A stretch of DNA of 64,000 nucleotides, from contig CAUWFE010000001.1 of assembly GCA_963558185.1 (NCBI GenBank), positions 84,855-148,854 of the forward strand, read 5' to 3'. This DNA comes from UMGS1663 sp963558185 (GTDB lineage: Bacteria; Bacillota; Clostridia; TANB77; CAG-508). Shown here piece by piece: positions 7,872 to 15,953 of the stretch. The first letter of the stretch is position 1. Each line of letters opens with the position of its first letter. The notes under the pieces are model-generated. The model did not search any database, was not told the DNA's origin, and saw only the letters and a program-made list of their open reading frames with translations. The position numbers and the translations under genes are program-made.

Positions 7872-8520
7872 ATGAGGGAACATAAGAAAAACAAAAAGAT
7901 AGGAATAATTGAAATTGTAAAAAGACATATAGCTAATAATAAAAAAGAATATATTACAATTTCAATTATTTTTTTCATAGGTATTGTACTTGGTGTTATG
8001 CTAATAAATCAAGTATCAGAAAATAATGGAAAACAAATTCAGGAATATTTATCACAATTTATACAGGCAATAAAAACAGATTATAAAATAGATGAATCAT
8101 TAGTATTTAAAAATGCAATTATAAGTAATGCAATTTTTGCTATTATATTGTGGCTCATGGGTTCTACTGTTGTAGGAATACCAATAGTATATGCATTCAT
8201 TGCGGGAAAAGGTTTAAGCATAGGTTATACACTAGCATCAATTTTTGCAAGTATGGAATTACGGAAAAGCATTACTATTTGGAGCCTCTAGTATAATAAT
8301 GCAAAATATAATAATAATTCCATGTATGATAGCTATAGCAGTTAGTGGAATGAAATTATATGCATCAATAACTAAAGATAAAAGAAAAGAGAACATAAAA
8401 CTAGAAGTTGTAAGGCATACAATTTTTTCAATATGTATGTGTATAGGGCTAGTAATTGCATCTTTTATTGAGGCATATGTTTCAAGTAATTTAATGATGA
8501 TGCTAGCAAATTATTTGTAG
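7872..8520 (+). CDS. spoIIM: Stage II sporulation protein M, encoded in two frames
   Basis: SpoIIM is a polytopic membrane protein of the DMP (SpoIID-SpoIIM-SpoIIP) engulfment machine that remodels septal peptidoglycan. The first frame (7872-8291) gives an N-terminal membrane segment and the GKGLSIGYTLASIFASMEL region; the second (to 8520) gives KALLFGASSIIMQNIIIIP and two further membrane segments. They join at TTA CGG AAA (8259-8267): skipping C8262 reads L-G-K-A-L-L-F-G-A without a break. The joined protein is 215 aa, the normal SpoIIM size. Without the shift, translation stops nine codons after the CGG. AAAGGTGG precedes the ATG. xerD follows, as in Bacillus. Confidence 0.85.
8262..8264 (+). 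other. In-frame CGG at a +1 frameshift point (spoIIM)
   Basis: The context is GAA TTA CGG AAA. Reading GGA from 8263 joins the two halves of SpoIIM exactly. Confidence 0.75.
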
Positions 8521-8679
8521 AATTTTAATAAATGATAAACTATGCTTTTTAAAAATAAAAAGATACATAATTTGTAGAATTTTGACAAAAATACTTTACT
8601 TTTTATGTGTAATTTGATATAACATATATGGTTTATGTAAATTCTACATAACAAAAAAATAGAGAATAGGGGAGCGAAA

Positions 8680-9561
8680 ATGGAAAAACAGATTAAACTT
8701 TTTTTAGAATTTCTTCAAAATGATAAAAAGGTATCAGAAAATACTTTACAATCATATAGAAGGGACATAATATTTTTTAATAAATATGTAGAAACAAATA
8801 GAATAAATTATGCAAAAGCAAATGAAGAAGATATACATAACTATTTAGAATACTTACAAGAAATAGGGAAAAAAGCTTCAACAATATCAAGAAATTTAGC
8901 TTCAATTAGATCTTTTTACCAATTTTTAATAAAAAATAAAAAAATAAAAAAAGATCCAACTATAAATATTCAATCTCCTAAAATAGAGAAAAAAGCACCA
9001 AGTGTGTTAACAGCACAAGAAGTAGAGCTTCTTTTAGAACAACCAAAAGATGTTGATTTAAAAGGAACAAGAGATAAGGCAATGTTAGAATTTGCCTATG
9101 CAACAGGAATGAGAGTTTCTGAAATAATAGACTTAAATATAGATGATGTGAATTTAGAAGAAGGGTTTGTAAATTGCCATCAAGGTAATAAACAAAGAAA
9201 TATTCCTTTAGGAACAATGTCTTTAAAAGCATTAAAGGAATATTGCCAAGATGCAAGGCCTATATTAATTAAAAGTGAAGATGAAAAAGCTTTATTTGTT
9301 AATATTAATGGACAACGTTTAACAAGACAAGGTTTTTGGAAAATAGTAAAATACTATAAAGAACAAGCTCACATAACAAAGGACATTACTCCACATGTAT
9401 TAAGACATTCTTTTGCAACACACTTATTACAAAATGGAGCAGATTTAAAAGCAATACAAACAATGTTAGGCCATTCAGATATATCTTCAACACAAGTATA
9501 TATGCAATTTCAAGATGAAGGTTTAAAGAACGTATATAAAAAAGCACATCCTAGAGCTTAA
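8680..9561 (+). CDS. xerD: Tyrosine recombinase XerD
   Basis: A 293-aa tyrosine recombinase with an N-terminal SAM-like core-binding domain (about 1-85) and a C-terminal catalytic domain. The catalytic set is complete: R145 (MRVSE), K171, H239 and R242 (HVLRHS), H265 (LGHSD) and Y274. The size and the position after spoIIM match XerD, which resolves chromosome dimers at dif with XerC. GGGGAG precedes the ATG. Confidence 0.93.
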   Translation: MEKQIKLFLEFLQNDKKVSENTLQSYRRDIIFFNKYVETNRINYAKANEEDIHNYLEYLQEIGKKASTISRNLASIRSFYQFLIKNKKIKKDPTINIQSPKIEKKAPSVLTAQEVELLLEQPKDVDLKGTRDKAMLEFAYATGMRVSEIIDLNIDDVNLEEGFVNCHQGNKQRNIPLGTMSLKALKEYCQDARPILIKSEDEKALFVNINGQRLTRQGFWKIVKYYKEQAHITKDITPHVLRHSFATHLLQNGADLKAIQTMLGHSDISSTQVYMQFQDEGLKNVYKKAHPRA

Positions 9562-9659
9562 AATTTAAATATAACAAATCTAAGAACTGCTAAATATTTT
9601 TGGTAGTTCTTAGAGATAAAATTTTAGATAAAAATTTTTATGAAAAAATAAAAAAAGTG

Positions 9660-9688
9660 TTGACATTATATAAAAAATACAGTATAAT
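9660..9688 (+). promoter_or_regulatory. Sigma-A-type promoter of tRNA-Gly
   Basis: TTGACA (9660-9665), a 17-bp spacer and TATAAT (9683-9688) lie 25 bp upstream of the tRNA. Both elements match consensus. Confidence 0.9.
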
Positions 9689-9713
9689 AAAAATCGTTCT
9701 GAAGAATATAAAT

Positions 9714-9787
<74 letters not shown>

Positions 9788-9793
9788 AGTTTT

Positions 9794-9835
9794 AACAACT
9801 TACAGACTAAACAGTTTGTAGGTTGTTTTTTTTCT
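9794..9835 (+). terminator. Intrinsic terminator of tRNA-Gly
   Basis: A 15-bp stem (9794-9808 with 9813-9827, two G-U pairs) and a 4-nt loop, followed by a long T run. Confidence 0.9.
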
Positions 9836-9935
9836 AATAATTTATCAAATATATATTGAAATTTTTTCATATATGATGTATAAAGATATATATAATAAAA
9901 TACTATAGAAAAATTAAAGAATGAGAGGTAATTTA

Positions 9936-12671
9936 ATGGAAGAAAAATGGTATTCTAAAAGTGTAGAAGAAATACAAAATAAGTTAAATACTGATAAAGA
10001 CAAAGGTTTAACAGAAAAGCAAGTAGCAGAAAGTAGAAAAAAATACGGTAGTAACGAGTTAAAAGAAAAAAAGAAAAAAAGCTTATTAGTTAAGTTTTTA
10101 GAACAATTCAAGGACTTTATGATAATAATATTAATTATAGCAGCTGTAGTATCAGGAATTGTAGGAGTAATGGAAGGCGAAGGAATTACAGATACGATAA
10201 TAATTTTAGTAGTAGTAATAGTTAATGCAATAATTGGAGTAATGCAAGAAAATAAGGCAGAAAAATCTTTAGAAGCATTACAAAAATTAAGCAGCCATGC
10301 AGCAAAAGTTGTTAGAAATGGAAATATGCAAGTATTACCTTCAAAAGAATTAGTGCCAGGTGACTTAGTTATTTTAGAAACAGGAGATTATGTACCTGCA
10401 GATTTAAGAATAATAGAATCGGCTAATTTAAAATCACAAGAATCATCACTAACAGGAGAATCAGTTCCAGTAGAAAAAACAGAAGAAATTATGCCAGATG
10501 AAGAAATTGGAGTAGGAGATAGAAAAAATATTTTATTTTCTTCAAGTTTAATTACATATGGTAGAGGTAAAGGAATAGTAGTTTCAACAGGAATGAATAC
10601 AGAAGTTGGAAAAATTGCTGAAATAATAAATGAAACAGAAGAAACAGTAACACCTTTACAAATAAAATTAAATAAATTAGGAAAAACACTAGGAATTGTT
10701 GCTATTATTATATGTATAGTCATATTTATATTAGGTTTAAGTTATGGAAAAAATCCTATAGATATGTTTATGACAGCTGTAAGTTTAGCAGTTGCTGCAA
10801 TTCCAGAAGGCTTAGCAGCTGTATCTACTATTGTACTAGCAATAGGTGTGCAAAGAATGGTAAAGAAAAATGCAATTATAAAAAAATTACCAGCAGTAGA
10901 AACTTTAGGAAGCAGTACAGTAATATGCTCTGATAAAACAGGAACATTAACACAAAATAGAATGACAGTACAAAAAATATTTGTAAATAATTCTATGTAT
11001 ACAATGGAAGAAAAATCTAATATAGAAAATGCAGATATGCTAATTAAAATTAATATGTTATGTAATGATACAAAAATAGCAGAGGATGGAACATTAGCAG
11101 GAGACCCTACAGAAACAGCATTAGTAGACATGGGACTAAAATTAGACTATGGAAAAGAAATATATGAACAATATCCTCGTATGCAAGAATTACCTTTTGA
11201 TTCTACAAGAAAGTTAATGACAACAGTAAATAAAATTGGAGATAAATATGTAGTATGCACAAAAGGTGGAGTAGATGAACTTTTAAAATGCTGCAATAGC
11301 TATTTAGAAAATGGAAGTGTAAAAAATAATTTACAAGAATATATTTCTTCAATACAAAAAAACAACGAAGATATGGCAAAAGAAGCACTTAGAGTGTTAG
11401 CATGTGCATATAAAGAAATAGATAATATACCAACACAAGAAGAAATGAAAAATATTGAAAAAGATTTATGTTTTGTAGGTCTTGTTGGAATGATAGACCC
11501 ACCAAGAGAAGAAGCAAAATTAGCAGTACAAAAATGTAAAGACGCAGGAATAAAAACTGTAATGATTACAGGTGACCATAAAATTACAGCTACTGCAATA
11601 GCAAAAAAATTAGGAATATTAGAAAATGAATCAGAAGCAATTACAGGTATAGAACTAGAAAATATGTCACAAGAAGAACTTGAAAAAAATATTAGAAATT
11701 ATAGTGTATATGCAAGGGTAAGCCCAGAACATAAAGTAAGAATTGTAAAAGCATGGCAAAAAAATGGAGAAATAGTTGCCATGACTGGAGATGGAGTAAA
11801 TGATGCACCAGCACTAAAAACAGCAGATATTGGATGTGCAATGGGTATTGTAGGAACTGACGTTGCAAAAGAAGCAGCAGATGTTATTTTAACAGATGAT
11901 AATTTTGCAACAGTTGTATCAGCAGTTGAAGAAGGAAGAAGAATTTATGATAATATTTTAAAAGCAATTCAATTCTTAATTTCTAGCAATGTAGGTGAAA
12001 TTGTTATAATTTTCGTAGCAATGCTACTAACACCTTGGCTTGGTAGTCTATTTGGAATAGATGTAAATTTAATAGAACCATTATTACCAATTCATATTTT
12101 ATGGATAAATTTAGTAACAGATTCACTTCCAGCATTAGCATTAGCAGTAGATCCAGCAGAAAAAGATGTTATGAAAAGAAAACCTAAAAAGCATAAAGGA
12201 ATATTTACAAAAGGAATGACTTGGAGAATAATATACCAAGGTATTATGATAGGTGGAATTACATTAGTAGCATTTATATTAGGCTTAGCAACTCCAGATG
12301 CAGTAATAGAAGAAATAAGACTGGCAAATGCAGACTTAGCAAATTTATCTACAGAAGTATTAAAGGTAGAAGTTGCACAAACAATGGCATTTACTGTATT
12401 AGCATTATCTGAATTAGTACATGTATTTAATATACGAAATAATACAAAATCAATATTTAAAACAGGTATAGCTAGCAACAAAAAACTATTATTGGCAATT
12501 GGTGTGTCAGCATTACTTATGATTACTATATTAGTAGTTCCAGCATTACGCCATATATTTAGCGTTCCAGTTCTTCCAGTAGGAAATATTATTGAAATAG
12601 CATTACTTATACTTTCACCAATAGTAATAGTAGAAATAATGAAATTATTCCATATAAATGGAAAAGACTAA
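9936..12671 (+). CDS. Calcium-type P-type cation ATPase (SERCA/PMCA-like)
   Basis: A 911-aa P2-type ATPase. It has the actuator TGES (173-176), the phosphorylation loop DKTGTLTQN with Asp333, MITGDH, and GDGVNDAP (618-625). The fourth transmembrane helix carries AAIPEGLAA, the calcium-site type of P-E-G-L. The C-terminal six-helix cation domain is complete. The protein probably exports Ca2+ from the cytoplasm. The ATG at 9936 is preferred because the ATG at 9921 lies in the Shine-Dalgarno region (GAGAGGT). It is a single gene with its own AT-rich terminator. Confidence 0.92.
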   Translation: MEEKWYSKSVEEIQNKLNTDKDKGLTEKQVAESRKKYGSNELKEKKKKSLLVKFLEQFKDFMIIILIIAAVVSGIVGVMEGEGITDTIIILVVVIVNAIIGVMQENKAEKSLEALQKLSSHAAKVVRNGNMQVLPSKELVPGDLVILETGDYVPADLRIIESANLKSQESSLTGESVPVEKTEEIMPDEEIGVGDRKNILFSSSLITYGRGKGIVVSTGMNTEVGKIAEIINETEETVTPLQIKLNKLGKTLGIVAIIICIVIFILGLSYGKNPIDMFMTAVSLAVAAIPEGLAAVSTIVLAIGVQRMVKKNAIIKKLPAVETLGSSTVICSDKTGTLTQNRMTVQKIFVNNSMYTMEEKSNIENADMLIKINMLCNDTKIAEDGTLAGDPTETALVDMGLKLDYGKEIYEQYPRMQELPFDSTRKLMTTVNKIGDKYVVCTKGGVDELLKCCNSYLENGSVKNNLQEYISSIQKNNEDMAKEALRVLACAYKEIDNIPTQEEMKNIEKDLCFVGLVGMIDPPREEAKLAVQKCKDAGIKTVMITGDHKITATAIAKKLGILENESEAITGIELENMSQEELEKNIRNYSVYARVSPEHKVRIVKAWQKNGEIVAMTGDGVNDAPALKTADIGCAMGIVGTDVAKEAADVILTDDNFATVVSAVEEGRRIYDNILKAIQFLISSNVGEIVIIFVAMLLTPWLGSLFGIDVNLIEPLLPIHILWINLVTDSLPALALAVDPAEKDVMKRKPKKHKGIFTKGMTWRIIYQGIMIGGITLVAFILGLATPDAVIEEIRLANADLANLSTEVLKVEVAQTMAFTVLALSELVHVFNIRNNTKSIFKTGIASNKKLLLAIGVSALLMITILVVPALRHIFSVPVLPVGNIIEIALLILSPIVIVEIMKLFHINGKD

Positions 12672-12678
12672 AAAAATA

Positions 12679-12720
12679 AGAATATATATAAATTACAATA
12701 TATATATTCTTTATATTTTT
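12679..12720 (+). terminator. Probable terminator after the P-type ATPase
   Basis: A 12-bp all-A/T-rich stem (12679-12690 with 12699-12710) followed by a T-rich tract. The stem is weak. Confidence 0.55.
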
Positions 12721-12795
12721 AAATGTAATATGTTGAAATAACTAGAAAAATGAATTATACTATATATAGTAAGAAAAAATATGAGAGGTAAAAAA

Positions 12796-13785
12796 ATGAA
12801 AAGAAAAAATATTTTAGGAATATTATGTTTAATAATAGTTATTATAATGATTTGCATAAATATATCAAATGTATATGCTAATAATGAAGAAGATAACCAT
12901 ATAGATGATGAGGTAAATACATATTTAGGATTAAATGGAAATGCTGATTATGCAGCTGTATTTCAAAACAATAGTTCTAATGACATATCCCAAGCTTTTT
13001 TGAAATATTTTGATGTTCAGAATCTAATAAATACAAAGGCAGAAATAGATTTAGCTATAACATATTTAAAAGAGATAGTAAATTACAAATATTGGTCTAA
13101 ACCGGATCCAAATTACCCACCAAGAGTCGAATATCCTTTAGGAAGTGGAAAATTATATGGAGATATTGACCCAATAGCATTTGACGGTAGTGTGTCTGTT
13201 GATAAAGAATATTTGAATAATAGGAAAGGCTCTTTTGGAGATTTAACAAAGATATTAATAAATGAAATGCAAGAGAAATATGAATTGAATAAAGAGCAAG
13301 AAAATCAATTAAATGAAATTGAAGCAGAAAATCAGAATGTAATAGAAAGTGATCGAAGAGAGGAAGAAATTGCAAATGAAATTTATGACAATAATTATCA
13401 TCCACAAGACGAGGTAGATAAAAATCAAGATAAAGAATACACAATATCAGGTACTGTTATAAGACCAGGAGGAAGTTCAGTTAATGGTAGTGATATAACA
13501 AGCCCGGCAGATAACCCAGAAGATTATAGACCAGGAGAAATGGGAGATAATGTAACTTTAGTAAAACTAGGAGGAATAATAACAGGAGGGCTTAAAATAG
13601 TAGGAATTATTGCATCAGTATTAATATTAGTTATTTTAGGAATAAAATATATGACTGGTACAATACAAGAAAAAGCAGAATACAAAAAAACAATGATACC
13701 ATATATAGTAGGAGCAGTATTTTTAGGAGCAGGAGGAGTATTAATAGAACTTATATTTAATCTAGTATCTGGTTTAACATTTTAG
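12796..13785 (+). CDS. Secreted protein with VirB2/TrbC-like C-terminal membrane hairpin
   Basis: A 329-aa protein. Residues 1-30 form a signal peptide or anchor (ILGILCLIIVIIMICINIS, then VYA). A hydrophilic domain of about 220 residues has an acidic coiled-coil-like stretch (NEIEAENQNVIESD region). The last 80 residues hold two membrane helices around GIKYMTGTIQEKAEYKKTMI, the pattern of VirB2/TrbC type IV secretion pilins, which are normally about 100 aa. The start at 12796 follows AGAGG. No other secretion genes are near, so it may be an orphan pilin-like or membrane-scaffold protein. Confidence 0.6.
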   Translation: MKRKNILGILCLIIVIIMICINISNVYANNEEDNHIDDEVNTYLGLNGNADYAAVFQNNSSNDISQAFLKYFDVQNLINTKAEIDLAITYLKEIVNYKYWSKPDPNYPPRVEYPLGSGKLYGDIDPIAFDGSVSVDKEYLNNRKGSFGDLTKILINEMQEKYELNKEQENQLNEIEAENQNVIESDRREEEIANEIYDNNYHPQDEVDKNQDKEYTISGTVIRPGGSSVNGSDITSPADNPEDYRPGEMGDNVTLVKLGGIITGGLKIVGIIASVLILVILGIKYMTGTIQEKAEYKKTMIPYIVGAVFLGAGGVLIELIFNLVSGLTF

Positions 13786-13843
13786 AATTATTTAATATCG
13801 ATAAATTTATAAAAAATAAAACACAAAAAGCATATAAATAATA

Positions 13844-13875
13844 ACCCTAATGTAAAAAACATTAGGGTAAAATTT
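13844..13875 (+). terminator. Intrinsic terminator after the VirB2-like gene
   Basis: A perfect 10-bp stem (13844-13853 with 13859-13868) and a 5-nt loop, followed by A4T5. Confidence 0.85.
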
Positions 13876-13913
13876 TTAGTTAAATTTACCTTGCAAACTA
13901 ATAAATATATGAT

Positions 13914-14048
13914 ATTACAGTCAAAAAACTGTAATAAAAAACAAGATTTTAAAATTTTAACTATAAAAAGGCATAATGCCTCTTTCCCCAAAAGTTTCGC
14001 TTTGGGGATTTATTAATTTAATAGCTCTTTTCTAGTATAAATAAGTAC
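13914..14048. repeat. 135-bp direct repeat, copy A
   Basis: It matches 15516-15650 at all but six of 135 positions by my alignment. It contains the last codons of a gene on the minus strand (IYTRKELLN, stop at 14013) and that gene's downstream hairpins (TCCCCAAA/TTTGGGGA and AGGCA/TGCCT with T run). Confidence 0.85.
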
Positions 14049-14218
14049 ATTCGAAATTAATTTACGTCCTTCATTTGTTAAATAATATTTGTTTTTTTCG
14101 TGCCACTTTTTTTATAATTCCATCTGCAAGTTGCTGTGTTTCTTTAAAATTTTCTATATATGAAAAAGAGTTATTATACATTTCATATTTTATATTGTTC
14201 TTATTGAGAATTTTAGAA
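14013..14218 (-). pseudogene. Remnant of an unidentified gene, C-terminal part, frameshifted
   Basis: On the minus strand the translation ENFKETQQLADGIIKKVA continues in another frame as KYYLTNEGRKLISNVLIYTR to a stop at 14013. The frame change falls in an A run. There is no start codon or ribosome site. I do not recognise the family. The same C-terminal codons occur in copy B of the 135-bp repeat. Confidence 0.5.
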
Positions 14219-14377
14219 AGATATTCTCTTCCATATCAAGACAAAGAATATGAAACTTTATTTGATAGCGTGAAAAACAAATATAAGTTACAAGAAAATT
14301 CATCTCTATCATATGAAAAAGGTATTATCAAGCTTACCAACTTTGGATTAAATTTTATTGAAATATGTATTTCTTAA
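14219..14377 (+). pseudogene. C-terminal fragment resembling DUF4393/Abi-alpha
   Basis: The last 50 codons of a longer open frame read like a real protein end (DKEYETLFDSVKNKYKL..., then IIKLTNFGLNFIEICIS). The ending resembles DUF4393 (Abi-alpha) phage-resistance proteins from memory. It abuts the minus-strand remnant, which suggests a deletion junction. Confidence 0.35.
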
Positions 14378-14462
14378 TTTATTTATAAATAAACAAATAT
14401 ATAAATTCAAATAGTGTATAACTTTATTAAGCAATTCATATAATATTAATGTCAAATTTAGT

Positions 14463-14491
14463 TTGACAAGTTAAATATTATATGCTAAAAT
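14463..14491 (+). promoter_or_regulatory. Predicted promoter of a small RNA
   Basis: TTGACA (14463-14468), a 17-bp spacer and TAAAAT (14486-14491). No ORF follows; a structured segment ending in a terminator does. Confidence 0.6.
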
Positions 14492-14497
14492 ATATTT

Positions 14498-14573
14498 AAC
14501 TTAACCCTCCACTACTTTCGTAGTGAGACGGGAGCCTAAATGATTTTGGAGAGTTCAAAGCAACTCTCCTTTT
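14498..14573 (+). ncRNA. Candidate small structured RNA (about 75 nt)
   Basis: A CACTAC-TTTC-GTAGTG hairpin is flanked by CTCC and GGAG. It is followed by a terminator hairpin (GGAGAGTT 14548-14555 with AACTCTCC 14562-14569) and TTTT. The unit lies downstream of a consensus-like promoter and converges on the MazF-like gene. Its function is unknown. Confidence 0.45.
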
Positions 14574-14617
14574 AATATAATAGGAAAGTTCTCCAAACTT
14601 TCCTATTATATTAAAAG
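14569..14617. repeat. Perfect 22-bp inverted repeat with 5-nt loop
   Basis: 14569-14590 is the exact reverse complement of 14596-14616 plus G14617. It follows directly on the small-RNA terminator and shares its last C. It could be a second terminator or a relic of a transposon end. Confidence 0.8.
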
Positions 14618-14675
14618 CTTCGCTAAACATTTCACACAAATTTTATTTCATAAAATTTGGCGAGCGAACAAAGAC

Positions 14676-14722
14676 GAGGCATGAAAAGTCATTAAAAATG
14701 TTGAAAATATTAATCATGCCTC
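14676..14722 (-). terminator. Possible terminator of the MazF-like gene
   Basis: A 9-bp stem (GAGGCATGA/TCATGCCTC) with a long loop lies just after the minus-strand stop. The T tract is interrupted. Confidence 0.4.
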
Positions 14723-14730
14723 TTTTGTTC

Positions 14731-15426
14731 TTATTTCGTAAAAAATTTTATAATTTGTTTATCAATCAAATCAAGTGATTCACCAGATATTTTCACATTT
14801 CTTCTAACAGTATCTTTAAAAATTCTTTGTTTGCTAATTGTTGTTATTTGATTAATTAAAGCAATGCTATCCTTCTTCATTTTAGAAATTTCGTTCTCCA
14901 TTTTTTTTATATATTTTTGTTCTTTTTCTATTATATTTTGAATGTTAATAGGCACATCATCTATTTTTTCTAATTCATATAATATTTGCTGTAACTTTTG
15001 CTTTTCTTTTTCAATTTTCTCTTTAAAAACATTATAAAGTTCTTTTCCAAGATTTACAGAAGATAAATAATAGTTTTTACCATCTTTTCTTGATGTTAAT
15101 GGAATAACATTCAAAGCACCGTTTCTTGTATTATCATATTTATTTAAAACAATACAATAATGCAAGCCACCTAATTCATTTCCAATATTAAACCCTAAGT
15201 TTACTTTTATAACATCACCACGAGAGTACATACCAGATTTTGAAATATCAAATGTTCCTTCTTCATCATGATATTCAGCGAAATCATTTATCCAATAAGC
15301 TAATAAATCACTTTTCTTATATTCATTTAATTCTATATGTTTTAAAAAAGATAAATCTAATCTATTCAAAGAATTATCCTTATGTATAATTGCATTATTT
15401 TTTAGTTCAATTTCATCATTATTCAT
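14731..15426 (-). CDS. PemK/MazF-family toxin-like protein, long form
   Basis: A 231-aa protein. The centre holds the MazF/PemK-type sequence YSRGDVIKVNLG, then HYCIVLNKYDNTRNG and NVIPLTSRK, as in endoribonucleases that cleave mRNA. An N-terminal segment of about 60 residues and a C-terminal coiled coil of about 90 make it twice the usual MazF length. The ATG at 15426 follows GGAAGGTGA; an earlier in-frame ATG at 15468 lacks a site. No antitoxin ORF adjoins it. It sits between two copies of a 135-bp repeat. Confidence 0.75.
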   Translation of the reverse strand: MNNDEIELKNNAIIHKDNSLNRLDLSFLKHIELNEYKKSDLLAYWINDFAEYHDEEGTFDISKSGMYSRGDVIKVNLGFNIGNELGGLHYCIVLNKYDNTRNGALNVIPLTSRKDGKNYYLSSVNLGKELYNVFKEKIEKEKQKLQQILYELEKIDDVPINIQNIIEKEQKYIKKMENEISKMKKDSIALINQITTISKQRIFKDTVRRNVKISGESLDLIDKQIIKFFTK

Positions 15427-15458
15427 AGTATCACCTTCCATAATTTTGGTATGACAAT

Positions 15459-15487
15459 ATTGTATCAAACATTTGTTTAAAATGCAA
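15459..15487 (-). promoter_or_regulatory. Promoter of the MazF-like gene
   Basis: On the minus strand TTGCAT (15487-15482), a 17-bp spacer and TACAAT (15464-15459) lie 32 bp before the start codon. Confidence 0.65.
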
Positions 15488-15515
15488 CAGCGATTGAAAA
15501 ATAATTTATTATGTT

Positions 15516-15650
15516 ATTACAGTCAAAAAAATGTAATAAAAAGCAAGATTTTAAAATTTTAACTATAAAAAGGTATAATGCCTCTTTCCACAAAAGTTTC
15601 GCTTTGAGGATTTATTAATTTAATAGCTCTTTTCTAGTATAAATAAATAC
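15516..15650. repeat. 135-bp direct repeat, copy B
   Basis: It has six differences from 13914-14048. Just beyond it, on the minus strand, lies an AGGAGG site with an ATG (15704) that reads only seven codons, so copy B looks like the same gene with its middle deleted. Confidence 0.85.
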
Positions 15651-15669
15651 AAAAGTTTCTAAAATTCCA

Positions 15670-15698
15670 TTGATTTTTTCTTAATTCTGTTGTATTAT
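15670..15698 (+). promoter_or_regulatory. Predicted promoter of the 15.7-kb structured RNA
   Basis: TTGATT (15670-15675), a 17-bp spacer and TATTAT (15693-15698). The expected start site falls at the first base of the closing stem at 15706. Confidence 0.5.
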
Positions 15699-15705
15699 AT
15701 TCATT

Positions 15706-15880
15706 GTAAACCTCCTTAATTAGCTATGCTTATTTAAACAGGAACAAAAGCTTAAGCTTGAGGTTCCGATATTATTATTGTAGCATAGACTACGTGCACC
15801 ATAGAGTGCTTTATATTAGTATAATCAACATAAATATTATACTATATTAGCAAGCTAATCTAAAGAGGTTTACTTTTTTT
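15706..15880 (+). ncRNA. Candidate multibranched structured RNA (about 175 nt)
   Basis: An imperfect 25-bp closing stem (15706-15730 with 15849-15873) encloses four consecutive hairpins: GGAAC/GTTCC (15741-15767), GTAG/CTAC (15780-15793), GCAC/GTGC (15796-15809) and a perfect 9-bp stem TAGTATAAT/ATTATACTA (15817-15844). Seven T follow the closing stem, as in an intrinsic terminator. Alternatively the left arm is the ribosome binding region of a dead minus-strand gene (AGGAGG then ATG 15704) and the whole is a MITE-like or leader element. I recognise no known RNA class. Confidence 0.5.
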
Positions 15881-15893
15881 ATACAAATTTAGG

Positions 15894-15923
15894 TTGCGGA
15901 CTTAGTCTGCCGTATGATATAAT
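15894..15923 (+). promoter_or_regulatory. Promoter of the LCP gene
   Basis: TTGCGG (15894-15899), an 18-bp spacer and TATAAT (15918-15923), 31 bp before the start codon. Confidence 0.65.
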
Positions 15924-15953
15924 ACACATAAAAAAGTCGAAATAGGAGAAAAT

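Noticed and set aside
9579..9614. Inverted repeat after xerD that looks like a terminator
   Set aside because: The stem is good (TCTAAGAACT/AGTTCTTAGA plus a wobble pair) but no T run follows, so I did not call a terminator.
14075..14377. 100-codon plus-strand ORF
   Set aside because: Its first half is antisense to the minus-strand gene remnant and has no ribosome site; only the last 50 codons look protein-like and were listed as a fragment.
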